64,000 nt of DNA. Source: Pseudomonas fluorescens. GTDB taxonomy: Bacteria; Pseudomonadota; Gammaproteobacteria; Pseudomonadales; Pseudomonadaceae. The translations under genes were made by a program, and so were the position numbers. The stretch lies in NCBI RefSeq assembly GCF_902497855.1, contig NZ_CABVHU010000004.1, positions 62,001-126,000 of the forward strand. Direction: 5' to 3'. A model generated the notes under the pieces. That model searched no databases, was not told where the DNA came from, and saw only the letters and a list, made by a program, of their open reading frames with translations. Positions 42,729-51,848 of the stretch are shown in pieces (within the stretch, counting starts at the first letter, position 1; every line of letters begins with the position of its first letter).

Positions 42729-42919
42729 CTCTATACCCTTCGAAGTTGGAGTTAGGTCGCTAACGGCCTGCCATTTCTTGGGCTCAAGACTAGGGATGAC
42801 CCTGGTATCGGTAAAATATTATTAAGCTGGCATTTGAGTATAAATAACTGATGCAGAGGCTTCGGGCCTGCGTATATGCTCGCGGCGATTTCGAAGCTTA
42901 TCTTTGAGTAGAGCTGATA

Positions 42920-43591
42920 ATGGACAGATGGACGCTGCACTGGCTGGAAGCCTCAGGGCACCTTGGCGAATGGCGCGCCGAGGTGATCGGCGAATTCGAA
43001 GCGGCCTGCAAGACGGTTTCTCGCCTGATAACCCCACCACGACTTGATGTGTTGATCCAGCGCCTGCCTGGCGAGACCCTCCCCGAGATGGGGCTGATGG
43101 GGCGAGCGTATCGAAGCACCATGTTCTCGATGACCCTAGATCCGGATAACCCGAATTGGTTGTCCAGCCTGCGCAGCGGCGCGCTGCATCGGCAGATCGT
43201 GCATGAGGTCCATCATTGCTTGCGCATGGCGGGTCCGGGTTACGGCTGGACGCTGGGTGAAGCCTTGGTCAGCGAGGGACTGGCCGGGCAGTTTGTCCGG
43301 CATCTGCTCGGCAGCGATCCGGAGCCCTGGGAGCATGCCGTCAGCAGCGCCGATCTTTTACGCGCCCCCGCAGACCTGAAGGCCCTTCAATCAACGTACT
43401 ACAACCACAGCGAGTGGTTCTTCGGAACCGGCGCTCTGCCAAAATGGTTGGGTTATACGCTCGGTTATCAGATGGTCGGGCGCTGGCTGGCGTCGGTTGG
43501 CGAGATCGATGCAGCCACCTGGATCAACGTGCCCGCCGCCGATATTGTCGCCTCGGCGCTTGAGGAAGGTTATGTGTTGCACAAGCCCTGA
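42920..43591 (+). CDS. DUF2268-like putative zinc-dependent protease
   Basis: A 223-residue soluble protein. The HEVHHCLRM motif near residue 95 (an HExxH zinc site), followed about 30 residues later by LGEALVSEGLAGQFV providing a glutamate, is characteristic of DUF2268 metallopeptidase-like proteins. LPKWLGYTLGYQMVGRWL lies near the C-terminus. No signal peptide is visible, so it is probably cytoplasmic. The substrate is unknown and the gene stands alone, divergent from the monooxygenase. Confidence 0.78.
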   Translation: MDRWTLHWLEASGHLGEWRAEVIGEFEAACKTVSRLITPPRLDVLIQRLPGETLPEMGLMGRAYRSTMFSMTLDPDNPNWLSSLRSGALHRQIVHEVHHCLRMAGPGYGWTLGEALVSEGLAGQFVRHLLGSDPEPWEHAVSSADLLRAPADLKALQSTYYNHSEWFFGTGALPKWLGYTLGYQMVGRWLASVGEIDAATWINVPAADIVASALEEGYVLHKP

Positions 43592-43687
43592 GTCGGTTGC
43601 GCGAGTTCATGGGCGGCTCGGTGTGTGGCGCACCGGGCAACCCCGGTGACCAGCCATCTGGCAGACTGGTACTGACGAACACTTTGA

Positions 43688-43704
43688 GGTCGAAATCTGA
43701 CACG
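43688..43704 (+). promoter_or_regulatory. Partial match to the creatine-region operator
   Basis: GGTCGAAATCTGACACG, upstream of the AraC-type gene, resembles the GGTCGGATCTGACAAAC half of the sites at 45082 and 52072 with one inserted base. It could be an autoregulatory site, but only one half is recognisable. Confidence 0.25.
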
Positions 43705-43773
43705 TCTCGTTGATCCCTGACGCCGACAATCCGCCTTGGTTGCAACAACCTTGAACGCGGTGTGCGGGGATCA

Positions 43774-44850
43774 ATGATGGTTATCAGTGTTTTTGACGAG
43801 TCCAAGTCTGGATTGCGTACCTCCAGTTCCCATCCCGGTGAATCTGACCGACCCCAACCACCGCCGCTGCGTATCGGCTTCTGGCTGATGGAAGCCTTCG
43901 ATTTGTTCACCCTGGCCAATGCGCTGGAGCCGCTGCGCCTGGCCAACCAGGTGGCCGGGCGGGCGCATTGCCAATGGCAGATGCTCAGCCTGCAAGGCGG
44001 GCAACTGCACGCCAGCAACGGCATCGCCACCGCCACGGCGCGACTGGATCAGGCCCAGGCCCTGGATGTGTTGATCCTCTGTGGTGGCGATAGCTTGCAC
44101 GCCGGTGCCGATCAGCTGGACTTTCGCTCGCAGCTGTGTCACTGGGCCCTCCAGCCGATCAGCCTGGGGGCCTTGGGCAAGGCCGGTTGGCTGCTGGCGC
44201 AGATCGGGGCGCTGGACGGCTATCGCTGCAGCTTGCCAGAGCCCGATTCGCTTGCGCCCCAGGCAGCCTTCAATGATTTGACCCCGGTGGCCGCGCCGTT
44301 CTGCGTCGATCGCCAACGCCTGACCTGCGTCGGGCCTCAGGCCGTTCAAGGGCTGATGCACGAACTGCTCTCCCGGACCCACGGGCGTGGTCTGGTGCTG
44401 CGCTTGGAAAAACATGCCGCTCGCCAGGCCAGGCCGCTACAGCCCATTCATAACGCTCCGGCACGGCTGCAAGCGGCGCTGGCGTTGATGGGGGATCATC
44501 TGGACCGCACCTTGGGCATCGACGAACTGGCGGAGGCGATGGGCATGTCTCGCCGACATCTGGAGCGGTTGTTCAAGCGCAGTCTGGGGTGTTCGCCGTC
44601 TCGGCATTATCTGGATTTGCGTCTGCAGCGGGCGCGTCAGTTACTGCAGGCCGGGGGGCAATCGATGGTGGAGGTTGCCCATCAGTGCGGGTTTGTCTCG
44701 GTGCAACATTTTGCTCGTTGCTATCGCCAGTACTTCGGTGCGCATCCGCGGGAGGATGTGGGTGGGGAGTTGCGAGTGATTGCGGGGTGTCAGTCTGCCG
44801 CTATTTTGCCTGTGCCGGCCTCTTCGCTGGCAAGCCAGCTCCTACAGTAG
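43774..44850 (+). CDS. GATase1-AraC family transcriptional regulator
   Basis: A 358-residue protein: a DJ-1/GATase1-like sensor domain (IGFWLMEAFDLFTLANALEP to about residue 210) and a C-terminal AraC double HTH (GIDELAEAMGMSRRHLERLF then MVEVAHQCGFVSVQHFARCY). The usual nucleophile position has no clear Cys, as in regulatory members (GlxA, GbdR, CdhR, ArgR types). Two adjacent ATGs (43774, 43777) could start. The last residues (PVPASSLASQLLQ) and the stop are contributed by a REP element. It lies upstream of creatinase and is a candidate activator of the creatine genes. Confidence 0.82.
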   Translation: MMVISVFDESKSGLRTSSSHPGESDRPQPPPLRIGFWLMEAFDLFTLANALEPLRLANQVAGRAHCQWQMLSLQGGQLHASNGIATATARLDQAQALDVLILCGGDSLHAGADQLDFRSQLCHWALQPISLGALGKAGWLLAQIGALDGYRCSLPEPDSLAPQAAFNDLTPVAAPFCVDRQRLTCVGPQAVQGLMHELLSRTHGRGLVLRLEKHAARQARPLQPIHNAPARLQAALALMGDHLDRTLGIDELAEAMGMSRRHLERLFKRSLGCSPSRHYLDLRLQRARQLLQAGGQSMVEVAHQCGFVSVQHFARCYRQYFGAHPREDVGGELRVIAGCQSAAILPVPASSLASQLLQ

Positions 44851-44995
44851 ATTTTCAGTGGGCACTGGTTTTGTGCATGACACCGATCCCTTGTAGGAGC
44901 GAGCTTGCTCGCGATGGAGGTTAACGATAACGCGTGCTTTCTGAATCAACGCGGCGCTTTCAAGTCCATCGCGAGCAAGCTCGCTCCTACATTGA
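44818..44995. repeat. REP cluster at the 3' end of the AraC-type gene
   Basis: TTCGCTGGCAAGCCAGCTCC (about 44823) overlaps the coding end of the regulator. TGTAGGAGCGAGCTTGCTCG (about 44894) and its inverse (about 44970) form a REPIN around a GATGGAGGTTAACGATAACG spacer, the same spacer type as at 17153. Confidence 0.85.
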
Positions 44996-45015
44996 CCCGT
45001 GTGAATTTCTGAACC

Positions 45016-45047
45016 AATGCCTCCGTCCGACGGGGGCATTGTTGTTT
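45016..45047 (+). terminator. Rho-independent terminator of the AraC-type gene
   Basis: AATGCCTCCG (45016-45025) pairs with CGGGGGCATT (45031-45040), with TCCGA in the loop, followed by GTTGTTTTT. Confidence 0.7.
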
Positions 45048-45081
45048 TTACCGGATGAGTTTGGTCCCGACTTGCCAAAGA

Positions 45082-45110
45082 GCGGATCTGACCAACTACA
45101 GGTCGGATTC
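45082..45110 (+). promoter_or_regulatory. Candidate shared operator upstream of creatinase
   Basis: CGGATCTGACCAACTACAGG followed by TCGGATTC. Aligned with 52073-52101 it matches at all but a few positions. The GGTCGGA element is repeated in direct orientation about 22 bp apart, as expected for an AraC-family dimer. It ends 94 bp before the creatinase ATG. Confidence 0.6.
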
Positions 45111-45204
45111 GCGCAAAAAACCTCGCTTGGCATCTGTTCGAATGATCTTCAGCGGCCCGCCAGAGTGGCGCCTTCTGTTGCAATCACTGACAAGGATAAA
45201 TGAC

Positions 45205-46416
45205 ATGCAAATGCCGAAAACCATCCAGATCAAGAACGGCGAAAAAGTGACTCCGACCTTCTCGGCTCAGGAATATGCCAATCGCCAGGCCAAATTGCGG
45301 GCTTACCTGGCGCAGAACAATATCGACGCAGCGGTCTTCACCTCGTATCACAACATCAACTACTACAGCGATTTCCTGTATTGCTCGTTCGGCCGTCAAT
45401 ACGCACTGGTGGTGACCCAGGACAGCGCCGTCACCATCAGCGCCAACATCGATGGCGGCCAGCCTTGGCGCCGCACCGTCGGCACGGAAAACATCGTTTA
45501 TACCGATTGGCAGCGTGACAATTACTTCGTCGCGATCCAGCAAGCCTTGCCCAAGGCCGGGCGGATCGGCATCGAGTTCGACCACCTGAACCTGCTCAAT
45601 CGCGACAAGCTCGCCAGCCGTTACCCCCAGGCCGAACTGGTGGACATCGCGGCACCCTGCATGCGCATGCGCATGATCAAGTCCGCCGAAGAGCACGCGA
45701 TCATTCGCCACGGCGCCCGCGTGGCGGACATCGGTGGCGCGGCCATCGTCGAAGCCTTGCGTGACCAGGTGCCGGAGTATGAAGTGGCACTGCATGCGAC
45801 CCAGGCGATGGTGCGCGAAATTGCCCGTACCTTCCCCGACTCCGAGCTGATGGACACCTGGACCTGGTTCCAGTCCGGCATCAACACCGACGGCGCGCAC
45901 AACCCGGTGACCTCGCGCAAGGTCAACAAGGGCGACATCCTCAGCCTCAATTGCTTCCCGATGATCGCCGGGTACTACACCGCGCTGGAACGTACCTTGT
46001 TCCTGGATCACTGTTCCGACGAGCATCTGCGTTTGTGGGAGGTCAACGTCAAGGTGCACGAGGCCGGCCTGAAACTGATCAAGCCGGGCATGCGCTGCTG
46101 CGATATCGCCCTGCAACTGAACGAGATTTTCCTCGAGCACGATCTGCTGCAATACCGCACCTTCGGCTACGGCCACTCGTTCGGCACGCTGAGCCATTAC
46201 TACGGCCGCGAAGCCGGGCTGGAACTGCGCGAAGACATCGACACGGTACTGGAGCCGGGAATGGTGGTGTCCATCGAGCCGATGATCATGCTGCCCGAAG
46301 GCCTGCCGGGCGCCGGTGGTTATCGTGAGCACGACATCCTGATCGTCAACGAGCAGGGCGGCGAAAACATCACCCATTTCCCGTATGGCCCGGAACACAA
46401 CATCATCAAGAAGTAA
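45205..46416 (+). CDS. Creatinase (creatine amidinohydrolase)
   Basis: A 403-residue enzyme, the usual creatinase length. FTSYHNINYYSDFLYCSFGR, the N-terminal-domain substrate loop, and SGINTDGAHNPVTSRKVNKG with the catalytic histidine closely follow the Pseudomonas creatinase, as does FGYGHSFGTLSHYYGREAGL. It has the pita-bread aminopeptidase-P fold without the metal ligands. It hydrolyses creatine to sarcosine and urea in the cytoplasm. The ATG at 45205 (MQMPKTIQIKNGEKV) has AAGGAT upstream; the longer frame runs into the operator. It is followed by an MHS-type transporter. Confidence 0.93.
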   Translation: MQMPKTIQIKNGEKVTPTFSAQEYANRQAKLRAYLAQNNIDAAVFTSYHNINYYSDFLYCSFGRQYALVVTQDSAVTISANIDGGQPWRRTVGTENIVYTDWQRDNYFVAIQQALPKAGRIGIEFDHLNLLNRDKLASRYPQAELVDIAAPCMRMRMIKSAEEHAIIRHGARVADIGGAAIVEALRDQVPEYEVALHATQAMVREIARTFPDSELMDTWTWFQSGINTDGAHNPVTSRKVNKGDILSLNCFPMIAGYYTALERTLFLDHCSDEHLRLWEVNVKVHEAGLKLIKPGMRCCDIALQLNEIFLEHDLLQYRTFGYGHSFGTLSHYYGREAGLELREDIDTVLEPGMVVSIEPMIMLPEGLPGAGGYREHDILIVNEQGGENITHFPYGPEHNIIKK

Positions 46417-46422
46417 GACGAG

Positions 46423-46453
46423 CGCCGCACAGTGAGCCTGTGCGGCGTTTTTT
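46423..46453 (+). terminator. Rho-independent terminator after creatinase
   Basis: CGCCGCACAG (46423-46432) pairs with CTGTGCGGCG (46438-46447), followed by TTTTTTG. It separates creatinase from the MFS gene, so read-through or a second promoter would be needed for the latter. Confidence 0.88.
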
Positions 46454-46598
46454 GTTGCAACTGATGCATGCGCGCCCAAGAACGCGCAGCATCTACAGAC
46501 CCATAACCCTGCCAAGTAAAACAATAGAGGGGTTTTGCCATGATCCACGTCCCGACTTTCCTTATCCAAAACCGCACCTCTACCACCGGAGGTGCGCA

Positions 46599-47939
46599 AT
46601 GAGCACCCAGAGCGCGAGCCTGACACCCACCCTGGAACAGCAACGTGAACTGACGTCCGAGCGCAAGGCGTTGCGCCGCGCGGCCAGTGCCAGCTTCATG
46701 GGCAACTTCGTCGAGTGGTTCGATTACGCGGCCTACGGCTATCTGGCCACGGTCATCGCCCTGACGTTTTTCCCGCAGACCGACAAGGCGACGGCGTTGC
46801 TGGCGACCTTCGCGGTGTTCGCGTTGTCGTTTATCGTGCGTCCGCTGGGCGGGCTGGTCTGGGGGCACTTTGGTGACAAGTATGGGCGGCGCAGTGCGCT
46901 GTCCTGGTCGATCCTGATCATGTCGGTGTCGACCTTTTGCATCGGCATCCTGCCCACCTACAACCATATCGGCCTGTGGGCACCGGCCTTGTTGTTGCTG
47001 ATCCGCCTGTTCCAGGGTTTTTCCGCTTCCGGCGAATACGCCGGGGCGTCGGCCTTTCTCGCTGAGTACGCTCCTGAAGGCAAGCGCGGGTTGTATACCA
47101 GCATCGTTCCGGCGAGCACCGCGGCCGGCCTGCTGTTCGGCGCGGTGTTCGTGGCCGGTCTGCATGCCTGGATGAGTGTCGAGGACCTGCACAGCTGGGG
47201 CTGGCGCCTGCCGTTTCTGTTGGCGGCTCCGTTTGGTCTGGTGGGGCGTTATATCCGCATGAGCCTGCAGGACACGCCCAAATTCCTGGAAATGGAAAAA
47301 CGCCTGGAAGCCAAGGAGTGCGCGACCCATTCGCCGGTGCGCGAACTTCTGACCGTGCACCGGCGCAGCGTGATGATCGGGATCGGCGTGACCTGCCTGA
47401 ACGCGGTGGCCTTCTACCTGTTGCTCAGCTACATGCCGACCTATCTGTCCACCGAGATGGGCATGAGCGAGAGCGATTCGTTCCTGGCGTCGACGGTGTC
47501 GCTGGCGACCTATATCGGGTTGATTTTCCTGATGGGCAAGCTGTCGGACCGCTTTGGTCGCAAGACCATGTTGCTGACGGCTTCGGTGCTGTTCCTGGCG
47601 CTGACATTCCCGCTGTTCGGGATGCTGGAGAACCAGCCGCTGATAGTGATTCTGATGATCCAGATCGCCTTTGGCGCGATCCTGGCGATGAACGACGGCA
47701 CCTTGCCGTGCTTCCTCGCCGAGATCTTCCCGACCCGGGTGCGCTTCAGTGGTTTTGCCTTCAGCTTCAATATCGCCAATGCGGTGTTCGGCGGTACCGC
47801 GCCGTTTATCGCGACCTGGCTGATTCAACTGACCGGCAACAAAATGGCGCCTGCCTGGTATCTGCTGGCAGCCGCGGCGGTGGCGCTGGTGGCGATGCTG
47901 GCGAGTCGGGAAACGGCGCATAAGGCTTTGCAGGACTGA
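46599..47939 (+). CDS. MFS transporter, metabolite:H+ symporter (MHS) family
   Basis: A 446-residue inner-membrane protein with 12 spans. MGNFVEWFDYAAYGYLATVI is the MHS-family N-terminal signature, GHFGDKYGRRSALSWSILI is motif A, and LFQGFSASGEYAGASAFLAE is the TM4-5 region found in ProP, KgtP and ShiA-like symporters. It imports a small zwitterion or organic acid with protons; creatine is the obvious candidate beside creatinase, but this is inference. GGAGG stands six bases before the ATG at 46599. Confidence 0.86.
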   Translation: MSTQSASLTPTLEQQRELTSERKALRRAASASFMGNFVEWFDYAAYGYLATVIALTFFPQTDKATALLATFAVFALSFIVRPLGGLVWGHFGDKYGRRSALSWSILIMSVSTFCIGILPTYNHIGLWAPALLLLIRLFQGFSASGEYAGASAFLAEYAPEGKRGLYTSIVPASTAAGLLFGAVFVAGLHAWMSVEDLHSWGWRLPFLLAAPFGLVGRYIRMSLQDTPKFLEMEKRLEAKECATHSPVRELLTVHRRSVMIGIGVTCLNAVAFYLLLSYMPTYLSTEMGMSESDSFLASTVSLATYIGLIFLMGKLSDRFGRKTMLLTASVLFLALTFPLFGMLENQPLIVILMIQIAFGAILAMNDGTLPCFLAEIFPTRVRFSGFAFSFNIANAVFGGTAPFIATWLIQLTGNKMAPAWYLLAAAAVALVAMLASRETAHKALQD

Positions 47940-47984
47940 GTCGATTTTTCAATTGTGGACATAGCTGCTTGTGATGGCGATCTT

Positions 47985-48237
47985 AAGGACGCCTTCGCCG
48001 GCAAGCCGGTCTCGCTCCCACAGGTTGCGGTGGTGTACACAAGATTTCGGCACGATACCTATCCACTGTGGGAGCGAGCCTGCTCGCGAAGGGGCCAGTC
48101 CCGCCAACATCAATGCTGAATGTCAGTCCGCCTTCGCGAGCAGGCTCGCTCCCACAGGTTGCAGTGTCGTACACAAGACTACGGCAAAACACCCATCCAC
48201 TGTGGGAGCGAGACCGGCTTGCCGGCGATGGGGCCAG
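47985..48237. repeat. Four REP cores as two REPINs
   Basis: Cores lie near 47991 (GCCGGCAAGCCGGTCTCGCT), 48069 (GTGGGAGCGAGCCTGCTCGC), 48133 (inverted) and 48203 (GTGGGAGCGAGACCGGCTTG). They alternate orientation and mix two stem types, AGCCTGCT and GACCGGCTTGCCGG. The 358-bp gap 47940-48297 contains nothing else. Confidence 0.85.
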
Positions 48238-48297
48238 TCCAGCCGACATAAATCCTGAATACCGACCCTCCCTCGCAAATAATCCGCCCCACCCCAA

Positions 48298-49314
48298 TCA
48301 ATGCACCGCAGCCACCTGCTTGCGCTCTCCAATAGGCGATACGCCGAAAAACCGGCTGTAGCATTTGGAGAAGTGCGCTGGCGATACAAAGCCGCACGCC
48401 AGGGCGATATCGCGCACTTGCGACTCGCTGCGCAGCAGCAACTGCCGCGCCCGTGACAGGCGCAGTTCCAGGTAGTACTGACTGGGCGTGCGTTGCAGGT
48501 GCTTGTGAAACAGGCGCTCCAGTTGCCGCACCGACACCTCGTTCAACCGCGCCAGTTCTTCAAGGCCCACCGGCTCCTCGAGATTGGCCTCCATGATCGC
48601 CACCATCTGGCTGAGCTTGGGCTGCGAGGTGCCCAGTTTCTGCCGCAACGGCACACGCTGTTGCTCCCGCGCGCCCCGTACCCGATCACACAGCAGCAAT
48701 TCCGCCGCATGGGCGGCGATGTCCCGGCCCCCCGGTTCGCGGGCGATCAGCTGCAGGGTCATGTCCATCGAGGCCACGCCGCCGGAGCAGGTGTAGCGGT
48801 CGCGATCGAGTTCGAACAGCTGGTTGGAAATGATGATCCCCGGGAAACGCTCCTTCAGCGCCTCGATGTCTTCCCAGTGAATCGTGCAGCGGTAACCCTT
48901 GAGTAGATCGGCCCGTGCCAGCAAGTGGCTGCCCGTGCAAATTCCACCGAGCGGCACCTGATCGTGCGCCAGCTTGCGCAGCCAATTGAGCAGCGGTCGG
49001 CTGCTGTGGTTGGAAACGATCGGGTTGGAGCCGACCACGAACAGCATGTCGAGCCTGGGTGCCTCGGTGATGGCATAGTCGGGCAGGATACGCATGCCGT
49101 TGCTGGCCGTGACCGGGTCCAGGCTGGCGGCGATGATGACCGTACGAAACATCGGTTCGCGCGCCGCCATGTTGGCCATGCGCAGGGTCTCCACGGCGGA
49201 GGCGAAGCCGATGGTGGTGAAGTTGGGGATGACCAGGAAACCCACGGTTTTCACCGGCCGTTGTTCTTTTGCCGAACGTCCTGCGGCGGGTTTCGCCACC
49301 TGGAGTTTCGCCAT
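48298..49314 (-). CDS. GlxA-type GATase1-AraC transcriptional regulator
   Basis: A 338-residue regulator. The sensor domain (VGFLVIPNFTTIGFASAVET, then VPLGGICTGSHLLARADLLK with a Cys at the nucleophile position, and YTCSGGVASMDMTLQLIA) is of the GbdR/SouR/DhcR group that responds to quaternary amines and related compounds. Its C-terminus is an AraC double HTH (VGLEELARLNEVSVRQLERL, VRDIALACGFVSPAHFSKCY). In this group GbdR senses glycine betaine and SouR senses sarcosine. Sitting amid the creatine genes, it may sense creatine, creatinine or sarcosine. It is monocistronic. Confidence 0.85.
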   Translation of the reverse strand: MAKLQVAKPAAGRSAKEQRPVKTVGFLVIPNFTTIGFASAVETLRMANMAAREPMFRTVIIAASLDPVTASNGMRILPDYAITEAPRLDMLFVVGSNPIVSNHSSRPLLNWLRKLAHDQVPLGGICTGSHLLARADLLKGYRCTIHWEDIEALKERFPGIIISNQLFELDRDRYTCSGGVASMDMTLQLIAREPGGRDIAAHAAELLLCDRVRGAREQQRVPLRQKLGTSQPKLSQMVAIMEANLEEPVGLEELARLNEVSVRQLERLFHKHLQRTPSQYYLELRLSRARQLLLRSESQVRDIALACGFVSPAHFSKCYSRFFGVSPIGERKQVAAVH

Positions 49315-49608
49315 CGTTACCGCTCCTCAACTGTAATAGTGACGCGCTCTGCGGCAAGCTGCCGACAGCTGGCAATGTCATCTCGATTTTATGGTAATCA
49401 GCCCTGCATTCGGGTTACTGGATATTACACCCAGAGCCTTATGAATAGGCATCCGAGACCCGTTATAGGTGATCAGAAGGGGCGGGACAGGAGGGGGAGG
49501 GGAAGGGCGAAAAAAAACGGCCCGCTCCGTGGTGGTAAGCGGGCCGCAAAGAGGTGAAAGGTCAATCGTCGGAGCGTGGTTCAAGCGCGCCGTCGAGTGT
49601 GTGTTCGT
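49315..49608. other. Intergenic region between the GlxA-type regulator and the APC permease
   Basis: This gap has the regulator's promoter region on its left, a GGGGCGGGACAGGAGGGGGA purine-rich stretch near 49478, and the terminator of the permease gene on its right. No gene or REP is seen. Confidence 0.5.
49510..49546 (-). terminator. Rho-independent terminator of the APC permease gene
   Basis: CGGCCCGCT (49518-49526) pairs with AGCGGGCCG (49538-49546), and a run of eight A on its left gives a T-tract on the minus strand. Confidence 0.85.
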
Positions 49609-50988
49609 TCAAGCCAGTTCGGCTTTCTGCAAGGTGCTCTTTTTGGCGTTGAAGATTGCACCCATGCAGATAATGGAAAGCGTCAGGGCCCCGGTAGCAA
49701 TCACTTCCATGCGGTGCTCCGGCAAAATCAACATCACCACCAGAATGCTCAAGATGCTGGCGATCACCAGGTAACTGAGCCAAGGGTAAAACCACATCTT
49801 GAAGGCGATCGGCTGTCCTGAAGCGTTCATCTTCTTGCGCAGTATCAATTGGGAAATCGCAATGGCCAGATAGACCAGCAGCGCAACGGCCCCCGAACTG
49901 GCCAACAGGAAGGAGAACACTTCATTGGGTGCAAAATAGTTCAGCGCCGTGGTCAGGAAGCCCACTGCCGTGCTGGCCAGTACCGCAAAGTAAGGCACCC
50001 CTGACGCCGAAGTCTTTTGCAGTACCCGAGGGCCATCCCCGCGTTTGCTCAACGAGAAGACCATGCGCGAGGCGGTATAGATGGCCGAGTTCAGGCAGCT
50101 GGCGACGGCGATCAACACGACGATATCGACAATCATTTTCGCGTAGGGAATATTCATCAACTCCAGCGCCCGCTGATAAGAGCCGACCTGCACCAGCATC
50201 GGATCGTTCCAAGGCACGATGGAGACGATGAGGAACACCGAGACGATGTAGAAAATCCCCATGCGCCAGACGACGGAGTTGGTCGCGCGGGTAATCTGTT
50301 TCGACGGGTTCTGCGATTCGGCGGCGGCGATCGTGACGATTTCCGTGCCCATGAAACTGAACACGGTGGTCAGCATCGCACCGACCACGGCGGTCATGCC
50401 GTTGGGCATGAAACCCCCGAATTCATGGCTTAATTGCACCACACCGCTGACGGTCGTGTCCGGCAACCCGCCCGCCAGGGCCAGCGCGCCAAGCGCGATA
50501 AAGCCCAGGACCGCAATGACCTTGAGCATGGCAAACCAGAATTCGAACTCGCCGTAGCGCGCGACACTGAACAGGTTCGTCAGGGTCAGCAATCCGGTGA
50601 CCGCTATCGCGAATTCCCAGGTCTGGATCGACGGGAACCAGGCGTTGAGAATGGCAGCGGCGGCGATGGCTTCGATGGGAATGACCAGCACCCAGAACCA
50701 CCAGTACAACCAACCGATGGTAAAGCCGGCGCTGCGTCCCATGGCGCGCTCGGCATAGGTTGAAAAGGATCCGGTGTCCGGCGAGGCGACCGCCATTTCT
50801 CCGAGCATGCGCATCACCAGCACGACCAGGGTGCCGGACATGATGTAAGCGAGGATCGCCGCCGGGCCAGCGGAGGCGATGGCGTGTCCCGAGCCGATGA
50901 ACAGGCCGGCACCGATGGCGCCGGCTATGGAGAGCATGGTGACGTGACGCTGCTTGAGCCCTGGGGCCAAAGTGGAGGTGCTGGACAT
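49609..50988 (-). CDS. APC family amino-acid permease (GabP/AnsP-like)
   Basis: A 459-residue inner-membrane permease with about 12 spans. MLSIAGAIGAGLFIGSGHAI is the conserved TM1 of amino-acid permeases, GTEIVTIAAAESQNPSKQIT is the TM6 region, and SAIYTASRMVFSLSKRGDGP the loop after TM8, all as in GabP-type symporters. It lies 77 bp after creatininase on the same strand, so co-transcription is likely. It may import creatinine, creatine, sarcosine or GABA-like compounds. Confidence 0.85.
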   Translation of the reverse strand: MSSTSTLAPGLKQRHVTMLSIAGAIGAGLFIGSGHAIASAGPAAILAYIMSGTLVVLVMRMLGEMAVASPDTGSFSTYAERAMGRSAGFTIGWLYWWFWVLVIPIEAIAAAAILNAWFPSIQTWEFAIAVTGLLTLTNLFSVARYGEFEFWFAMLKVIAVLGFIALGALALAGGLPDTTVSGVVQLSHEFGGFMPNGMTAVVGAMLTTVFSFMGTEIVTIAAAESQNPSKQITRATNSVVWRMGIFYIVSVFLIVSIVPWNDPMLVQVGSYQRALELMNIPYAKMIVDIVVLIAVASCLNSAIYTASRMVFSLSKRGDGPRVLQKTSASGVPYFAVLASTAVGFLTTALNYFAPNEVFSFLLASSGAVALLVYLAIAISQLILRKKMNASGQPIAFKMWFYPWLSYLVIASILSILVVMLILPEHRMEVIATGALTLSIICMGAIFNAKKSTLQKAELA

Positions 50989-51065
50989 GAGAGGTACCCT
51001 TTTTATTATGTTCTGGAGGGTGCAGCGTTAACGGCGGGTACTTGTTGGCGCCCGCTGTTGTCTCT

Positions 51066-51848
51066 TCAAGTGGTTAAATCAAAGGCCTCCCTGACGGCAG
51101 CGCTGATGCCGGACACACAGACGTCCAGGATCAATTCGCCTTTCTCGCGACTGGAGCCTTTGGGGGAGGACAGTGTTCCGCACGCCGGGGTGCGCTCCGG
51201 GATGATGGGAAACACGTCATATGGGGGAAAGCGGGCGGGCGGATGGTCAACGGCGCGACTCAGATCGACCTTGTCCGGGTGAAGTGCCAGCATCAGTGAA
51301 GTTTCAAACACACCGCCATGTTCGATATCCCAACCGAGGAAACCATCGGGATACAGCTGTTTGATAACGGCAGGATCGTTGACGAAGTCCCAATAAGACA
51401 ACACCACAACTTTGAAGTCATCGATGCCGCCATAGCGAAGTTCGCGAAGTGCCAGATCAATGCCCTCGACAATGAACATCGAGTTTTCATAGTGACCGTT
51501 CATCATCACCAGTTTGCGTGCGCCATGGCGGGCCAGTTCGCGGATGATGTCCTGCACGGTGTGGGTCAGCGTGGCGCCATCGAGGCTGGTGGTGCCGGGG
51601 AAGTGGTTGCCGCCGCCGGATTTCTGCTGGGATTTATAGCCGTAGGCCAGGGCCGGCAACACCAGGCCGCTGACGTTCTGCGCGACCGCCTTGCAGATCG
51701 CGGTGGGCAGCAGTACGTCGACCTCCATGCACATGTGATGGCCATGCTGTTCCAGGGCGCCCACTGGCAGAAAGATCGGGCAGCCGGTGGCGACCTTCTC
51801 TGCGTACTCTGGCCAGGTGAGCTCGCCAATAACGACACTGTTGTTCAT
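51066..51848 (-). CDS. Creatininase (creatinine amidohydrolase)
   Basis: A 260-residue enzyme of exact family length. PVGALEQHGHHMCMEVDVLL carries the Glu, His and Asp metal ligands, YKSQQKSGGGNHFPGTTSLD the active-site loop, MMNGHYENSMFIVEGIDLAL further ligands, and VVVLSYWDFV and GWDIEHGGVFETSLML the tryptophan and glutamate residues. It resembles the P. putida enzyme closely. It interconverts creatinine and creatine in the cytoplasm, feeding creatinase at 45205. It is divergent from the ABC operon and co-directional with the APC permease. Confidence 0.92.
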   Translation of the reverse strand: MNNSVVIGELTWPEYAEKVATGCPIFLPVGALEQHGHHMCMEVDVLLPTAICKAVAQNVSGLVLPALAYGYKSQQKSGGGNHFPGTTSLDGATLTHTVQDIIRELARHGARKLVMMNGHYENSMFIVEGIDLALRELRYGGIDDFKVVVLSYWDFVNDPAVIKQLYPDGFLGWDIEHGGVFETSLMLALHPDKVDLSRAVDHPPARFPPYDVFPIIPERTPACGTLSSPKGSSREKGELILDVCVSGISAAVREAFDLTT

